Shown piece by piece: positions 34,306 to 43,962 of a stretch of 64,000 nucleotides of DNA. The first letter of the stretch is position 1. Each line of letters opens with the position of its first letter. Both the position numbers and the translations under genes were made by a program. The stretch covers positions 248,001-312,000 of the forward strand of contig JACKEV010000011.1 in NCBI GenBank assembly GCA_020632795.1, read 5' to 3'. This DNA comes from Alphaproteobacteria bacterium. Lineage in GTDB: Bacteria; Myxococcota_A; UBA796; CAJQPC01. The notes below the pieces were generated by a model, which did not search any database, had not been told where the DNA came from, and was given only the letters and a program-made list of their open reading frames with translations.

Positions 34306-37233
34306 CTACTCGTCCCCGACGACCACGATGGGGGCGGCCATGCCGATGGAGGGCACCGCGATCGAGGCGCCGAAGCTCCAGCCGCTGTCCCCCAGGTAGA
34401 CGGGCGAGCTGAGCGAGTAGGTGGCGCCGTCGTTGGCCTCCGCGAACAGGACGTCGCAGTAGCCGTCCTCGTCCAGATCGCGCAGGGTCACGGCCTGCGC
34501 GCCGGCCGTGGCCAGCGCGGAGGCGTTGGCGTCGGTGTAGGCCGCGCCGTCGCCCCAGTACACGATGGAGTCGAGGGCGTTGGTGCCCGCGGCGTCGCGG
34601 TAGTGGGGCACGACGATCTCGAGGTAGCCGTCACCGTCGAGGTCCGTCGCCGCCGCACGCTGCGCGCCGTAGCTGGTCAGGCTGTCGCGGTTGGCGTTGC
34701 TGTAGCCGCTGGAGCTGCCCCAGTACACATAGGTGAGGGTGTCGTAGTCGGGCGAGCCGGTCGCGCCGTCGCGGTAGCCCGGCAGCACGATGTCGCCGTA
34801 GCCGTCTCCGTTCAGGTCGTCCGCGATCACCGAGACAGGGCCGTTGCCGGAGACGCCGAAGCGGTTGCTGCTGCTGTAGCCCGAGGCGTTGCCCCAGTAG
34901 ATGTAGCTGTTGGTCACATACGTGGCGCCGCCGGTGTACTGGCTGTTGGCGAACACGATGTCGTCGTAGCCGTTGCCGTCCAGGTCGTAGATGGCGTGGG
35001 CGACGCTTCCCCGGGTGGGCAGCGCGGTGACGTCGCTGGCGTCGAAGACCCCGCTGCGGGAGGTGTCGCCCCAGTAGACCACCGAGTTGACGTCGGTGGT
35101 CGAGCCGTCGGTCTGACAGGAGAACACCAGATCCAGGTCGCCGTCCTGGTTCAGATCGTGCGCGGTGACCTGCCGCCCCCCCTCCACGGGCAGCTCGGTG
35201 ACCGAGCTGCTGGAGAAGCCCGCGCCGCTGTTCCAGTAGACCAGGGCGTTGACGCTGTAGCTGCTGTCGTCCCGCAGGCTGGAGAACACGAGGTCCGTGA
35301 GGCCGTCCCCATCGAGATCCTCAGCGATCACCCAGCTCGCCCCGGTGGTGGGCAGCACGTCGCGGTTCGAGGTCGAGTAGCCCGAGGACCCGCCCCAGTA
35401 GATGAAGCTGTTGATCTCCCAGGTCTGGGAGCCGCCCATCGTCTGGTGGTTGGCGAAGACGATGTCCACGTAGCCGTCGCCGTCGAGGTCCTCGGCCAGG
35501 GCGTGGTAGGGCAGCGTCGTGGGCACCGAGACGCGATCGCTGGTGCCCCAGGTGTCCGAGGCGAAGTAGAGGTAGGAGCTGCTGGCCGTGGAGAGGGAGC
35601 CGCTCTGTCCGTTGGGCACCACCATGTCGGCGCGGCCGTCACAGTCCAGGTCGGTGCACCGGTCGCCGCCCTCGCAGTCCTGGTCCACGCCGTCGCCGGG
35701 GACCTCGGTCGCGGTGGAGCCGGGGTAGGCGGTGGCGACCGCGTCGTCACAGTCCCCGCCGATGGTCACGCCCTGGCTGGGCGCGGTGCAGGTCACCGTG
35801 CGGGTGTTGTCGTCGCCGTAGCCGTCCCCGTCCCCGTCGGTGAACCAGGTCTGGGCGTCGACGGCGGCCTCATCCACGGTATTGTCACAGTCCTCGTCCA
35901 CGCCGTCGCAGGTCTCGGTGACGTTGGGGTGGACGCTGCTGTCGCTGTCGTCACAGTCCTGGTTGTTGGCGACGTAGCCGACGGGCGGGGTGCAGGCCCG
36001 GTCGGTGTCGCCGGGGTCCCCGTAGCCGTCGCCGTCTGCGTCCCGATAGTAGGTGATGCCGGCGTTGTCGTCCACGAACCCGTCACAGTCGTTGTCGACG
36101 CTGTCGCAGGCCTCGTTGGCGCCCGGGTAGGTGGTGCTGTCCGCGTCGTCGCAGTCCCCGCCGACGGTCACCGGGTAGTCGGGGTCGTCGGCGCAGGCGC
36201 AGGAGCTGGCGTCGCCGAAGTTGTCGCCGTCCTCATCGGCGTAGCGGGTCGAGCAGTTCACGGCGTCGGGCTCGTTGGCCACACCATCACAATCGTCGTC
36301 CCACGCGGTGGCGCAGCGCTCGTCGGCGCCAGGGCTCACCGCGTCGTCGTCGTCGTCGCAGTCGTCCCCCACCCCGCCGCCCCGCTGGGGGTGCGCGTCG
36401 CTGTCGTAGCCGTCGCCGTCCGCGTCGAAGTCGGAGTCCCCGGCACAGTCGGCGTCCACCGCGTCGTAGGGGGTGTCCGTCGCGGCCGGGTGGACCTCCG
36501 CGGCGCTCAGGGCGTCGCCGCTCAGCGGCTCGAAGTCGGGCGGCGTGGTGCTCGGGTCGTCCCAGCAGTCGCCGTCGCCCACGTGGCCCTCGAACAGGGT
36601 CCAATCGAACGGGTAGTCCGCGGCGACCCAGCCGTCGCCGTCCTGGTCCCCGTCGTTCCCATCACAGTCCTGGTCCACGCCGTCGTACCAGATCTCCACC
36701 GCGTCGGTGGGCGTGATCTGCGGGTCCTCGTCGTCGCACTCCTGATCGACCATCCAGCCGTCGCCGTCACAGTCGTAGTCGCTGTAGAAGGGGGAGACGG
36801 TGTTGCCGTCGGCGGGGCCTCGGGTGTCACAGTCGGCGTTGGTGCCGTCGTAGCAGGCGTCCTCGGTGACGCCGGGGTGGATGGCGGCGGCCCCCAGGCC
36901 CGCGACGTCAGCCTCGTCCTGGGGGTGGCCGTCCACGCAGTCCCCACCCAGCGTGTGGCCGGGCAGCTCGGCCCAGAGGGGGTAGGCCTCGGTGTAGGCG
37001 ATGGCCACGTAGCCGTCGCCGTCCTGGTCGCCGTCGTTGCCGTCGCAGTCCTGGTCGATGCCGTCGTACCAGATCTCCGTCGCGCCCGGGTACACCGCCG
37101 GGTCGTCGTCGTCACAGTCCCCATCGGTCATCGAGGCGCCGTCTCCGTCTCCATCGGGTGGCGCCCAGCTCGTGCTGCATCCGGACAACAGGCCGATCAA
37201 CAGCAGGCACAAGGAGTGGGGAGTTCCTGGCAC
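34306..37233 (-). CDS. giant MopE/FG-GAP repeat lipoprotein A
   Basis: 975 aa. Lipoprotein signal with Cys19 (LLIGLLSGC). Residues about 25-525 are MopE-type units such as GDCDDxDPxVYPGATE and YDGIDQDCDGNDGDQDGDG, dense in Asp with paired Cys. Residues about 540-965 are FG-GAP/VCBS propeller blades (EDLDGDGYVDIVFAN, VYWGSSSGYS). The end is PIVVVG. The whole is a calcium-binding, extended surface lipoprotein; MopE of Methylococcus binds copper, so other metals are possible. The start is GTG at 37233 with GGAGGG upstream. It lies 22 bp after lipoprotein B and is probably co-transcribed with it. Confidence 0.85.
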   Translation of the reverse strand: MPGTPHSLCLLLIGLLSGCSTSWAPPDGDGDGASMTDGDCDDDDPAVYPGATEIWYDGIDQDCDGNDGDQDGDGYVAIAYTEAYPLWAELPGHTLGGDCVDGHPQDEADVAGLGAAAIHPGVTEDACYDGTNADCDTRGPADGNTVSPFYSDYDCDGDGWMVDQECDDEDPQITPTDAVEIWYDGVDQDCDGNDGDQDGDGWVAADYPFDWTLFEGHVGDGDCWDDPSTTPPDFEPLSGDALSAAEVHPAATDTPYDAVDADCAGDSDFDADGDGYDSDAHPQRGGGVGDDCDDDDDAVSPGADERCATAWDDDCDGVANEPDAVNCSTRYADEDGDNFGDASSCACADDPDYPVTVGGDCDDADSTTYPGANEACDSVDNDCDGFVDDNAGITYYRDADGDGYGDPGDTDRACTPPVGYVANNQDCDDSDSSVHPNVTETCDGVDEDCDNTVDEAAVDAQTWFTDGDGDGYGDDNTRTVTCTAPSQGVTIGGDCDDAVATAYPGSTATEVPGDGVDQDCEGGDRCTDLDCDGRADMVVPNGQSGSLSTASSSYLYFASDTWGTSDRVSVPTTLPYHALAEDLDGDGYVDIVFANHQTMGGSQTWEINSFIYWGGSSGYSTSNRDVLPTTGASWVIAEDLDGDGLTDLVFSSLRDDSSYSVNALVYWNSGAGFSSSSVTELPVEGGRQVTAHDLNQDGDLDLVFSCQTDGSTTDVNSVVYWGDTSRSGVFDASDVTALPTRGSVAHAIYDLDGNGYDDIVFANSQYTGGATYVTNSYIYWGNASGYSSSNRFGVSGNGPVSVIADDLNGDGYGDIVLPGYRDGATGSPDYDTLTYVYWGSSSGYSNANRDSLTSYGAQRAAATDLDGDGYLEIVVPHYRDAAGTNALDSIVYWGDGAAYTDANASALATAGAQAVTLRDLDEDGYCDVLFAEANDGATYSLSSPVYLGDSGWSFGASIAVPSIGMAAPIVVVGDE

Positions 37234-37255
37234 GTCCTGGCCCTCCAGGGGTCCG

Positions 37256-40057
37256 TCAGTCGAAGCTCCCGACGACGAGGGGCGCCCGGAGGGGGTGGGT
37301 GGTGGAGAGGTCGGTGACCTGCGTGCTGTCGAAGGGCGCGGCGTCGGAGGTCCGCCGCAGGTAGATCGTGGAGCTGGTCAGCACCGAGCCGTTGGTGGCG
37401 TACGCCTCGGAGAAGCAGACGTCCAGGCGGTCGTCCTCGTTGATGTCGAGGATGGCCGCGCCGGTGGAGCCCGCGACGTTGGAGAACTCGTACTTGTTGG
37501 CGCTGGTGTACCCGCTGGAGGCGTCGCCCCAGTAGACGATGGCCTTGTTCTTGATGCCCGTGTTGTTGCGCTCCTGGGGGAAGACGATGTCGGCCTGCCC
37601 GTCCCGGTCGATGTCCGCGACGGCGGCCTCGCCCGCGCCCTGGGTGCCGAGGTTGTCGCGGTTCGCGGCGCTGAAGCCCCCGTCGTTCCAGTAGACGTAG
37701 GAGTCCTGGGTGTAGTCCTCGTTGCCGGCCGACTCGTCGCCGTAGTTTGCGAAGACGAGGTCGTTGTCCCCGTCGGCGTCGAGATCGTACACGGTCACCC
37801 AGCGGGCGCCGATGGTCGGCAGGGCCTTGCTGGTGCCGCCGAAAGGCGTCGCGCCCCCGCCGTTCCAGTAGATGACCGAGTCGACGAAGTAGTCGTCGTC
37901 GTCGCGCTGACAGGCGAAGACGAGGTCGAGATCGCCGTCACCGTCGAGGTCGGCGATGTCCACGTCGTTGGCGCCGTCGGTGACGAGGCCGGTGCGGCCG
38001 CTGGCGGTGCCGTCGTAGAAGGCCGTGCCCGTGCCCTGGCCACCCCAGTAGACGTAGGAGAAGGCGGTGTAGATGCCGGAGCCGGAGACGTCGTCCTGGT
38101 GGTTGGCGAAGACGAGGTCGGTGAAGCCGTCGTTGTCGAGGTCGGCGGCCTCGACGTCCATCGCGCCGAAGGTGCGCAGCGTCGTGTTCGTGCCGTCGGG
38201 TCCGCTGGCGGTGCCCCAGTACACCCGACTGTCCGTGATGGTGTAGTTGCCTGAGCTGTCGTCGCGGCCGTGGGCGAAGACCACGTCGAGGTGCCCGTCG
38301 GCGTCGAGGTCCTCGATGAGGACCTTCGTCGCGCCCTCGGTCTGGAGGTTGCTGCGGTCGCTGTTGCTGTAGCCCGAGGCGCTGCCCCAGTAGATGAAGC
38401 TGTTGATCACATAGTCGGTGCCGTTGGTCTCGTTGGCGAAGACCAGATCCATGTAGCCGTCGCCGTCCAGGTCCCCGGCGGCCGCGTCCAGGGTACCCTT
38501 GCCCTCCAGCAGGGTGCCGGAGCCCGAGATGGCGCCGGAGGTGCCGTCGTTGAAGTACAGCACGTTGTCGGTGAGGTAGCTCGGCCCGTTGGTGTAGCTG
38601 GTGAACACGACGTCGGGCCGCCCGTCACAGTTCAGATCGTCGCAGAAGTCATCCCCATCACAGTCGGTGTCGACGCCGTCCAGCGGGGTCTCCAGCTCAT
38701 GGGAGCCGGGGTAGGCGTCCGCGTTGCTGTCGGCGCAGTCGGTGTCATCCGACACATAGCCCGTGGGCTCCGTGCAGGAGAGCGTGGTGCTGGTGGCGTC
38801 ACCGAAGCTGTCGCCGTCGCTGTCCGCGTACCAGGTGTAGGCGTCGACCGCGTCGGACTCATTGACCAGACCGTCGCAGTCGTCGTCGTAGGCGGTGGCG
38901 CAGCGCTCGTCGGCGTCGGGGTTGACCGCGCTGTTGCTGTCGTTGCAGTCGTCGCTCACACTGTAGGGGAATCCGCCGGTGCTCTCGCAGCGGCACTGGG
39001 AGCGCGTGCCGGCGAAGCCATCGCCGTCGTCGTCGGCGTAGAAGTCATCACAGTTGAGGGCGTTGGCCGCGTCCAGGCTCCCGTTGCAGTCGTCGTCGAC
39101 GCCAGCGGTGTCGCAGTCCTCGTTGGCGCCGGGGTTCACGGCCGCCTCGGCGTCGTCGCAGTCGTCGCCGAAGGTGCCGTCCCGCTGGACATACTCCTCG
39201 GCGTCGTACCCGTCGCCGTCGCCGTCGAACTCGCCGGCATCCCCCCCGCAGTCGGCGTCCACGCCATCGTACGGGGTGTCGACCGCGCCCGGGTACACCG
39301 CCTCCGGGCCGGGCTGGGGCAGGCTGTTCAGGGCCTGGAAGTCGCTGGGGATGGTGGTGCCGTCACCGTCCCAGCAGTCCCCCGCCGCGACGTGCGCGCT
39401 GAACTGCGTCCAGTCGCAGGAGGATGCGTAGTCATCGGGCACGTAGCCGTCGCCGTCGGCGTCCCCGTCGTTGCCGTCGCAGTTCTCGTCGACACAGTCG
39501 TAGAGGGCGTCCGGCAGGTCGTTGGGGTAGATGGAGAGGTCGGTGTCGTCGCACTCCTCCTCAAGCATCCAGCCGTCGCCGTCGCAGTCGAAGTCGCTGT
39601 CGAAGTCCGGGGAGTTGTTCTCGGCCGCCGGCCCCCGCGTGTCACAGTCGGCGTTGGTGCCGTCGTAGCAGGCGTCCTCGGGGGCGTCGGGGTTGACGCT
39701 GGCGGGGTCGAGCCCGGCGGGGTTGGGGGCGTCGTCGGGGTGGCCGTCCACGCAGTCCCCGGCCTGGAGGCCGACGTGCCCGGGCAGCTCGGCCCAGGAC
39801 GGGAACGCCTCGGCGTAGGCCTGGGGGATCCAGCCGTCGCCGTCCTGGTCGGCGTCGTTGCCGTCGCAGTCCTGGTCGATGCCGTCGTACCAGATCTCCT
39901 CGGCGTCCGGGGAGATGGTGGCGTCGCCGTCGTCGCAGTCGCCCTGCGCGGCGGTGACGCCGTCCCCGTCGGCGTCCGGGACGGTCCACTTCGTGCCGCA
40001 GCCAGCGGCGAGCAGCAGCCCGAGGGCGAGCAGGAAACGGGGCGGAGGCGTCTTCAT
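37256..40057 (-). CDS. giant MopE/FG-GAP repeat lipoprotein B
   Basis: 933 aa. Lipoprotein signal MKTPPPRFLLALGLLLAAGC (Cys20). The MopE region (about 25-480) begins with almost the same units as lipoprotein A (AEEIWYDGIDQDCDGND, VDGHPxD, CYDGTNADCDTRGPA), showing duplication from a common gene. The FG-GAP region (about 490-925) has blades of the form DLDGDGYMDLVFAN and a final cap LDVCFSEAY followed by APLVVG. It is presumably displayed at the surface. AAGG precedes the ATG. It is 34 bp downstream of hisS on the same strand. Confidence 0.85.
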   Translation of the reverse strand: MKTPPPRFLLALGLLLAAGCGTKWTVPDADGDGVTAAQGDCDDGDATISPDAEEIWYDGIDQDCDGNDADQDGDGWIPQAYAEAFPSWAELPGHVGLQAGDCVDGHPDDAPNPAGLDPASVNPDAPEDACYDGTNADCDTRGPAAENNSPDFDSDFDCDGDGWMLEEECDDTDLSIYPNDLPDALYDCVDENCDGNDGDADGDGYVPDDYASSCDWTQFSAHVAAGDCWDGDGTTIPSDFQALNSLPQPGPEAVYPGAVDTPYDGVDADCGGDAGEFDGDGDGYDAEEYVQRDGTFGDDCDDAEAAVNPGANEDCDTAGVDDDCNGSLDAANALNCDDFYADDDGDGFAGTRSQCRCESTGGFPYSVSDDCNDSNSAVNPDADERCATAYDDDCDGLVNESDAVDAYTWYADSDGDSFGDATSTTLSCTEPTGYVSDDTDCADSNADAYPGSHELETPLDGVDTDCDGDDFCDDLNCDGRPDVVFTSYTNGPSYLTDNVLYFNDGTSGAISGSGTLLEGKGTLDAAAGDLDGDGYMDLVFANETNGTDYVINSFIYWGSASGYSNSDRSNLQTEGATKVLIEDLDADGHLDVVFAHGRDDSSGNYTITDSRVYWGTASGPDGTNTTLRTFGAMDVEAADLDNDGFTDLVFANHQDDVSGSGIYTAFSYVYWGGQGTGTAFYDGTASGRTGLVTDGANDVDIADLDGDGDLDLVFACQRDDDDYFVDSVIYWNGGGATPFGGTSKALPTIGARWVTVYDLDADGDNDLVFANYGDESAGNEDYTQDSYVYWNDGGFSAANRDNLGTQGAGEAAVADIDRDGQADIVFPQERNNTGIKNKAIVYWGDASSGYTSANKYEFSNVAGSTGAAILDINEDDRLDVCFSEAYATNGSVLTSSTIYLRRTSDAAPFDSTQVTDLSTTHPLRAPLVVGSFD

Positions 40058-40091
40058 GCGACCTTGAGCCTACCCGGCCCTGACGCGCCCT

Positions 40092-41438
40092 TCAAGAGGA
40101 GCCCTGCGTAGCCCCCAGCAGACGTAGGGCCGTGAGCGCCGGGTCGGGGGTCCAGGTGTCCGGTGAGGCCGGCTCCTGGGCCCCGGTGGAGAGGACCTTG
40201 ACCTCATGGGCCTTGTCCCCCTTCGCCGGGAACCACGCGTAGGGGATCCCCAAGCGATCCGCCCACTTGATCTGCTTGCCGTAGCCGGCCGCCCGGGTGG
40301 ACACGAGGGCGGGGATGCCCCGGGTCCGCAGCGCGGTGGCCACCGCCTCGGCCTCGGCGCGTTCGTCGTCCCGGTGCACGATGACCCACACCTGGGCGGG
40401 GCTCCGGCGAGTGGTGGCCAGCCGACCGGCCTCGAACAGGAGCCCCAGCATGCGGGAGACGCCGATGGACACCCCGACCCCCGGCAGCTTCTGCTTGCTG
40501 CCCATCGAGGCGAGGTTGTCGTAGCGCCCGCCCGAGCACACCGAGCCGGCGCCGGGCATGTCCGTGAACACCCCCTCCACCACCGTGCCGGTGTAGTAGT
40601 CCAGGCCCCGGGCGATGTGCAGCGCGGCGACCACCGCGCCCTCCCGCGCGCCTGCGCAGGCCGCCATCACCTCGGCCAGCTCGTCCAGCCCCTCATCCAG
40701 CAGCGGGTGGGAGACCCCCAGGGCCCGCACCGCCTCGGTGACCGGGCCGATGGCGCCCTCGATGCCGGCGATGGCCAGGCAGCCCTCGATCTGGGCCGCC
40801 GTGTACCCCCGGCTGGAGAGCTGGTCAGTGACCCCATCGGGGCCGATCTTGGCGAGCTTGTCCAGGGCGCGCAGGGTGGTGACGATGTCGGTGATGCCCA
40901 GGCCCCGGTAGAAGCCCTCCAGCACCTTGCGGTTGTTGACCTGCAGGCGCACCGGCGGGATGGGCAGCGCCTCGGTGACCTCGTGCAGGACCCGCACCAC
41001 CTCGCCGTCGTAGCGCACCTCCAGCTCGCCCTCCCCGATGACGTCGATGTCCGCCTGGATGAACTCGCGGTAGCGGCCGAGCTGGGGCCGCTCCCCCCGC
41101 CACACCGGCTGGATCTGGTAGCGGCGGAACGGGAAGGACAGCAGCCCCCGATTCTGGGCCACGAAGCGGGCGAAGGGCACGGTGAGGTCGAAGTGCAGGC
41201 CCAGCTCGGCCTCCCCCTCATCGGCCGCTTCGGCCTGCAGGCGGCGCAGGACGTAGATCTCCTTGTCGGTCTCGCCCTTGGCCAGCAGCACGTCCAGGGG
41301 CTCCACGGCCCGGGTGTGCAGCGGGGTGTAGCCGTACAGCTCGAACAGGCGGCGGATGGTGCTCAGGAACTGCTGCTGGACCAGCTCCTGCTCGGGCAGC
41401 CACTCGGGGAAGCCGCTCAGCGGCTGGATCTTGGACAT
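40092..41438 (-). CDS. hisS: histidine--tRNA ligase
   Basis: 448 aa. Class II synthetase motifs: motif 2 FRRYQIQPVWRGERPQ with REF.QADIDVIG, the histidine-A loop ARGLDYYTGTVVEG, SGGRYDNL, and motif 3 GVGVSIGVSRML. The C-terminal anticodon-binding domain (VWVIVHRDDER...GYGKQIKWADRLGIPYA) is present, slightly variant from E. coli HisS. It charges tRNA-His. GAGG stands before the ATG. Placed among three giant repeat lipoproteins, it is the only housekeeping gene for about 9 kb. Confidence 0.93.
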   Translation of the reverse strand: MSKIQPLSGFPEWLPEQELVQQQFLSTIRRLFELYGYTPLHTRAVEPLDVLLAKGETDKEIYVLRRLQAEAADEGEAELGLHFDLTVPFARFVAQNRGLLSFPFRRYQIQPVWRGERPQLGRYREFIQADIDVIGEGELEVRYDGEVVRVLHEVTEALPIPPVRLQVNNRKVLEGFYRGLGITDIVTTLRALDKLAKIGPDGVTDQLSSRGYTAAQIEGCLAIAGIEGAIGPVTEAVRALGVSHPLLDEGLDELAEVMAACAGAREGAVVAALHIARGLDYYTGTVVEGVFTDMPGAGSVCSGGRYDNLASMGSKQKLPGVGVSIGVSRMLGLLFEAGRLATTRRSPAQVWVIVHRDDERAEAEAVATALRTRGIPALVSTRAAGYGKQIKWADRLGIPYAWFPAKGDKAHEVKVLSTGAQEPASPDTWTPDPALTALRLLGATQGSS

Positions 41439-41474
41439 CGGGGGCCTCGTCGCGGGGGCGGGTCTCCTAACCCG

Positions 41475-43544
41475 TCACTCCCCGACGACCAGCGGCGTGA
41501 TGTAGGCGCCCGTCGTGCCCAGCTCGTCGCGGTCGTTGTCCGACCAGCCCTGGGCGCTGCCCCAGAACAGGCCGGAGCGGTTGGCGTAGCTGCCGTCGTA
41601 ATACTCCGCGAAGATGACCTCCGCGTAGTCGTCGTGGTCGAGATCCCAGACGGCCACGCCGTGGGCCCCGGAGGTCCCCAGGTCGGTGCGGTTGCTGTCG
41701 GAGAAGCCCGAGGCCCCGCCCCAGAAGATGGCGCTGTCCACCGCGTAGTTCCTGTTGTCGTCGTGCGCCTGAGGCCAGACGATGTCCTGGTAGCCGTCGC
41801 CGTCCAGGTCGGCCGTGGCTGGCTCGAAGGCCCCCTTGGTGGACAACAGGTCGCGGTTCTGGACCGAGAATCCTGTGGCACTCCCCCAATACACGGCGGA
41901 CTGAACCGAAAAACTTGTGCCCGAGTAGTAGTTGGCGAAGAGCAGCTCGGGGTAGCTGTCGGCGTCCAGGTCGGCGGCCCGCACGAAGTAGGCGCCGGTG
42001 GTGGGCAGGTCGGTCCGCGCGCTCACCGAGAACGAGCCGCCCTGGTTCCAGTACACGTAGGAGTCCAGCGCGAAGTCGGCGGCGTCGTCGGTGTAGTTGG
42101 CGAACACCACCTCCGGGAGGCCGTCGCCATCGAGGTCCTCGACGGCGTGGGCGAAGCTGCCCTCGGTGGGCAGCTCGGTGCGGTCCGAGGTGGAGTAGCC
42201 CGAGGCCGAGCCCCAGTAGATGTAGGAGTTGACCTCGTAGCTGTAGTCGTCGCCGGTGTTGGAGTAGATCAGCTCCAGGTAGCCGTCGCCGTCCAGATCG
42301 TGGGCGGAGACCTCCCAGGGGCCGATCGCCGGCAGGTCCGTGCGGTTCGACGCGCTGTAGCCCGAGGACGAGCCCCAGTACACCACCGAGTCCACCTCGT
42401 AGGTCCAGTCGTCGTGGTGGTTGGCGAAGGCCAGGTCGACGTAGCCGTCGGCGTCCAGATCCTCGGCCACCACCCAGCTCGCCCCCACCGTGGGCAGGGA
42501 GGTGCGGTTGGAGGTGCTGAAGCCCGCGCTGGAGCCCCAGTACACATACGAGCTGGTCTCGAAGGAGCTGTCGTCGTAGTGGTTCGCGAACACGAGGTCG
42601 ATGTAGCCGTCCGCGTCCAGGTCCCGGGCGACCACGTGGATGGCGCCCAGGGTGGGCAGGTCCACCCGCCCGCTGTCCGCGTAGGACGAGGCCCCGAAGA
42701 ACAGCGAGGAATTCACCGAAAAGGCGCTGGCATCCCGATGACCAACAAACACCAGGTCCGCGAGCCCGTCACAGTCCAGGTCGGTGCACAGATCGGCGCC
42801 GTCGCAGTCCTGGTCGACGCCGTCGTTGGGGATCTCGGTGGCGTTGGAGCCCGGGTAGACCGTGGGGTCGGTGTCGTCGCAGTCGGTGTCGTCGTCGGTG
42901 GTGCCCGAGGGCTGGCCGGTGCAGGAGCGGACCGGGGCGTTCGGGTCCCCGTAGCCGTCGCCGTCCGCGTCGGTGTACCAGGTCAGGGCGTCGACCGGGT
43001 CCTCGTCGATCTGGCCGTCGCAGTCCTCGTCGATCCCGTCGCAGTGCTCATCGGCGTCGGGGTGGATCGTGGCGTCGGCGTCGTCGCAGTCGCCGCCCTC
43101 CTCCGAGGGGTAGTTGCTGCTGGGGTAGCACTGGCAGGCGCTGTCCCCGCCCCAGCCGTCGCCGTCGACGTCGGCGTAGAAGTCGGAGCAGCCGATCGCG
43201 CCTTCGTCGTTGGCGTTGCCGTCGCAGTCGTCATCCCAGGCCGTGCCGCAGTCCTCGGTCGCGCCCGGGTTCACCGCCGCGTTCGTGTCGTCGCAGTCCT
43301 CGTCCGCGGGGTAGCCGTCGCCGTCCTGGTCCGTGGGGCCGGTGTCGTCGGCGCCCCCGGTGTCGTCCGCGGCGCCGGTGTCGTCCGCAGCGCCGGTGTC
43401 ATCGGCGCCTCCGGTGTCGTCGTCGAGCCCCGAGTCCGGGAACGCGGTGTCCGGCAGCTCGGGGACAGGGGGCTCGGCGCGGTCGGACTTGGTGCAGCCG
43501 ACCAGCGCGCCGAGGGCGAGCAGGGCGAAGGAGATGGGGCGCAT
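41475..43544 (-). CDS. MopE/FG-GAP repeat lipoprotein C
   Basis: 689 aa. Lipoprotein signal MRPISFALLALGALVGC (Cys17), then an Asp-Asp-Thr-Gly-rich stalk (about 40-60), MopE-type units to about 260, and FG-GAP blades to the end in which almost every blade repeats VYWGSSSGYSxSNRTDLPT. The final cap is AEVIFAEYYDG and TPLVVG. The blades are so alike that they look recently amplified. ATG at 43544 starts the signal; an upstream in-frame GTG at 43574 is possible. It is 36 bp upstream of hisS on the same strand. Confidence 0.85.
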   Translation of the reverse strand: MRPISFALLALGALVGCTKSDRAEPPVPELPDTAFPDSGLDDDTGGADDTGAADDTGAADDTGGADDTGPTDQDGDGYPADEDCDDTNAAVNPGATEDCGTAWDDDCDGNANDEGAIGCSDFYADVDGDGWGGDSACQCYPSSNYPSEEGGDCDDADATIHPDADEHCDGIDEDCDGQIDEDPVDALTWYTDADGDGYGDPNAPVRSCTGQPSGTTDDDTDCDDTDPTVYPGSNATEIPNDGVDQDCDGADLCTDLDCDGLADLVFVGHRDASAFSVNSSLFFGASSYADSGRVDLPTLGAIHVVARDLDADGYIDLVFANHYDDSSFETSSYVYWGSSAGFSTSNRTSLPTVGASWVVAEDLDADGYVDLAFANHHDDWTYEVDSVVYWGSSSGYSASNRTDLPAIGPWEVSAHDLDGDGYLELIYSNTGDDYSYEVNSYIYWGSASGYSTSDRTELPTEGSFAHAVEDLDGDGLPEVVFANYTDDAADFALDSYVYWNQGGSFSVSARTDLPTTGAYFVRAADLDADSYPELLFANYYSGTSFSVQSAVYWGSATGFSVQNRDLLSTKGAFEPATADLDGDGYQDIVWPQAHDDNRNYAVDSAIFWGGASGFSDSNRTDLGTSGAHGVAVWDLDHDDYAEVIFAEYYDGSYANRSGLFWGSAQGWSDNDRDELGTTGAYITPLVVGE
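43341..43430. repeat. 18 bp tandem repeat encoding the DDTG stalk
   Basis: Five 18 bp units begin at 43341, 43359, 43377, 43395 and 43413, each starting GGTGTCGTC or GGTGTCATC. On the minus strand they encode Asp-Asp-Thr-Gly-(Gly/Ala)-Ala hexapeptides. The period is exact and in frame. Confidence 0.85.
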
Positions 43545-43604
43545 GGTGACGCGGAGCTTAGCCGAAGCGCGCACCGACGGTCAACAATTGTCCGAAGCGT
43601 CCTG

Positions 43605-43910
43605 CTATTCGGAGGAATCGTCGTCCACGAAGCGGTAGATCGTGGCCCCTGGCTGGGCCATCAGCAGCTCCTCGGCGGCCATGCGCTCCAGGCCCACCGG
43701 GTTCTCGTCCATCAGGCGGAGCTGGCGGCGCAGCTCGCTGTTGCGCCGATGGACATCAGCGATGCGCGCCTCGACCTCGACCTGGGACTGGCGCAGCTCG
43801 TGCCGCCGGACAAGCCCGTGATCCCCGAAGATCGCCATGAGCACCACCGCCCCCATCAGCGTGAAGGGGACGACCGTCAGCACCAGGCGGCGGACCAGCA
43901 GAGTGTTCAC
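43605..43910 (-). CDS. ftsB: FtsB/DivIC-family septum formation initiator
   Basis: 101 aa, typical of FtsB. One membrane helix (about 8-29, LVLTVVPFTLMGAVVLMA), then a heptad coiled coil (HELRQSQVEVEARIADVHRR) and the short C-terminal module ENPVGLERMAAEELLMAQPG, which in FtsB binds FtsL/FtsQ. It acts in the divisome with the coil in the periplasm. The start is GTG at 43910, with only a weak ribosome binding site. It is 60 bp upstream of lipoprotein C; no enolase or ispD, common ftsB neighbours, is present. Confidence 0.8.
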   Translation of the reverse strand: MNTLLVRRLVLTVVPFTLMGAVVLMAIFGDHGLVRRHELRQSQVEVEARIADVHRRNSELRRQLRLMDENPVGLERMAAEELLMAQPGATIYRFVDDDSSE

Positions 43911-43962
43911 AGCGACAGCTACAGCAGAGGGTTCAGCGAGGGAGATCAGCCGGGATCAGTAT

